Below are positions 5,724-5,819 of a stretch of DNA of 5,819 bases, piece by piece; the stretch's first letter is position 1; each line of letters opens with the position of its first letter. The stretch spans positions 1 through 5,819 of the forward strand of contig CAJYHH010000698.1 of assembly GCA_913773825.1 (NCBI GenBank), read 5' to 3'. Both the position numbers and the translations under genes were made by a program. Source of the stretch: Candidatus Sericytochromatia bacterium (GTDB lineage: Bacteria; Cyanobacteriota; Sericytochromatia; UBA7694). The notes under the pieces were generated by a model. The model had not been told where the DNA came from. It searched no databases and worked only from the letters and a program-made list of their open reading frames with translations.

Positions 5724-5819
5724 TTGCGGATTGCCGTCGAGATCTTCTATAAACAGCCTGGCTGGCGGGCTATAATACATCTGCTAGTTTATTTTAAGAG
5801 GTGGCCGCGCTCAGGCGTG
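5724..5819 (+). CDS. Start of an unrecognised gene with TTG start, 3' partial
   Basis: From TTG 5724-5726 a frame stays open for 32 codons to the window edge. It is preceded by an AGGAG ribosome binding site and the nearest upstream in-frame stop is at 5709-5711. The peptide begins MRIAVEIFYKQPGWRAIIHL and continues with LVYFKRWPRSG; it is rich in basic and aromatic residues around a short hydrophobic stretch (residues 17-24). I do not recognise it, and there is too little to assign a family. The 25-bp gap and the matching ribosome binding site suggest co-transcription with the Spo0M-like gene. The alternative reading is that this stretch is non-coding leader with a promoter; TATAAT at 5771-5776 would be its -10, but it lacks a good -35. 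Confidence 0.5.
   Translation, partial: MRIAVEIFYKQPGWRAIIHLLVYFKRWPRSGV

Noticed and set aside
5771..5776. TATAAT as a promoter -10 element
   Set aside because: There is no matching -35 at 16-18 bp and no TGn extension, and it lies inside an open frame that looks coding.

Overview
The window looks like gammaproteobacterial chromosome. The grounds are an RNA 3'-terminal phosphate cyclase (RtcA), a Spo0M-family arrestin-like protein of the type common in gammaproteobacteria, good Shine-Dalgarno sequences, and dense mostly one-directional packing. I cannot name a genus from the sequence alone. There is no rRNA, tRNA, insertion sequence, integrase, CRISPR array or phage gene.

Layout, left to right. 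(1) 1-927, plus strand: the 3' part of an AT-rich gene for a probable beta-propeller protein, cut by the window edge. Its tail resembles the C-terminal domain that follows LysM in many proteobacterial envelope proteins. It converges on the next group with a 12-bp gap. (2) 940-4687, minus strand: five co-directional genes, transcribed from right to left. They encode a 2-oxoglutarate/Fe(II) oxygenase (3368-4687), a small periplasmic protein with a signal peptide (2757-3275), a zinc-ribbon two-helix membrane protein (2352-2657), RtcA (1334-2344) and a DUF3592-like membrane protein (940-1320). The last three are separated by only 7 and 13 bp and are almost certainly one transcript. The first two sit behind 92- and 99-bp gaps and may have their own promoters. 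(3) 4688-4852: a divergent intergenic region with a perfect 16-bp inverted repeat just upstream of the oxygenase start. (4) 4853-5698, plus strand: the Spo0M-like gene, followed after 25 bp by the start of another gene (5724 to the window end) that begins with TTG and runs off the edge.

Functionally this is housekeeping or accessory chromosome rather than a recognisable single pathway. RtcA acts on RNA 3' ends, but its usual partners (RtcB ligase, sigma-54 regulator RtcR) are not in the window; it is embedded with small envelope proteins instead. The items most worth a second look are a dnaX-like arrangement inside rtcA (A AAA AAG heptamer, upstream purine-rich stretch, downstream hairpin at 6-nt spacing), the palindrome in the divergent promoter region, the uncharacterised oxygenase with a long N-terminal region, and the His/Gly/Tyr-rich insert in the Spo0M-like protein.
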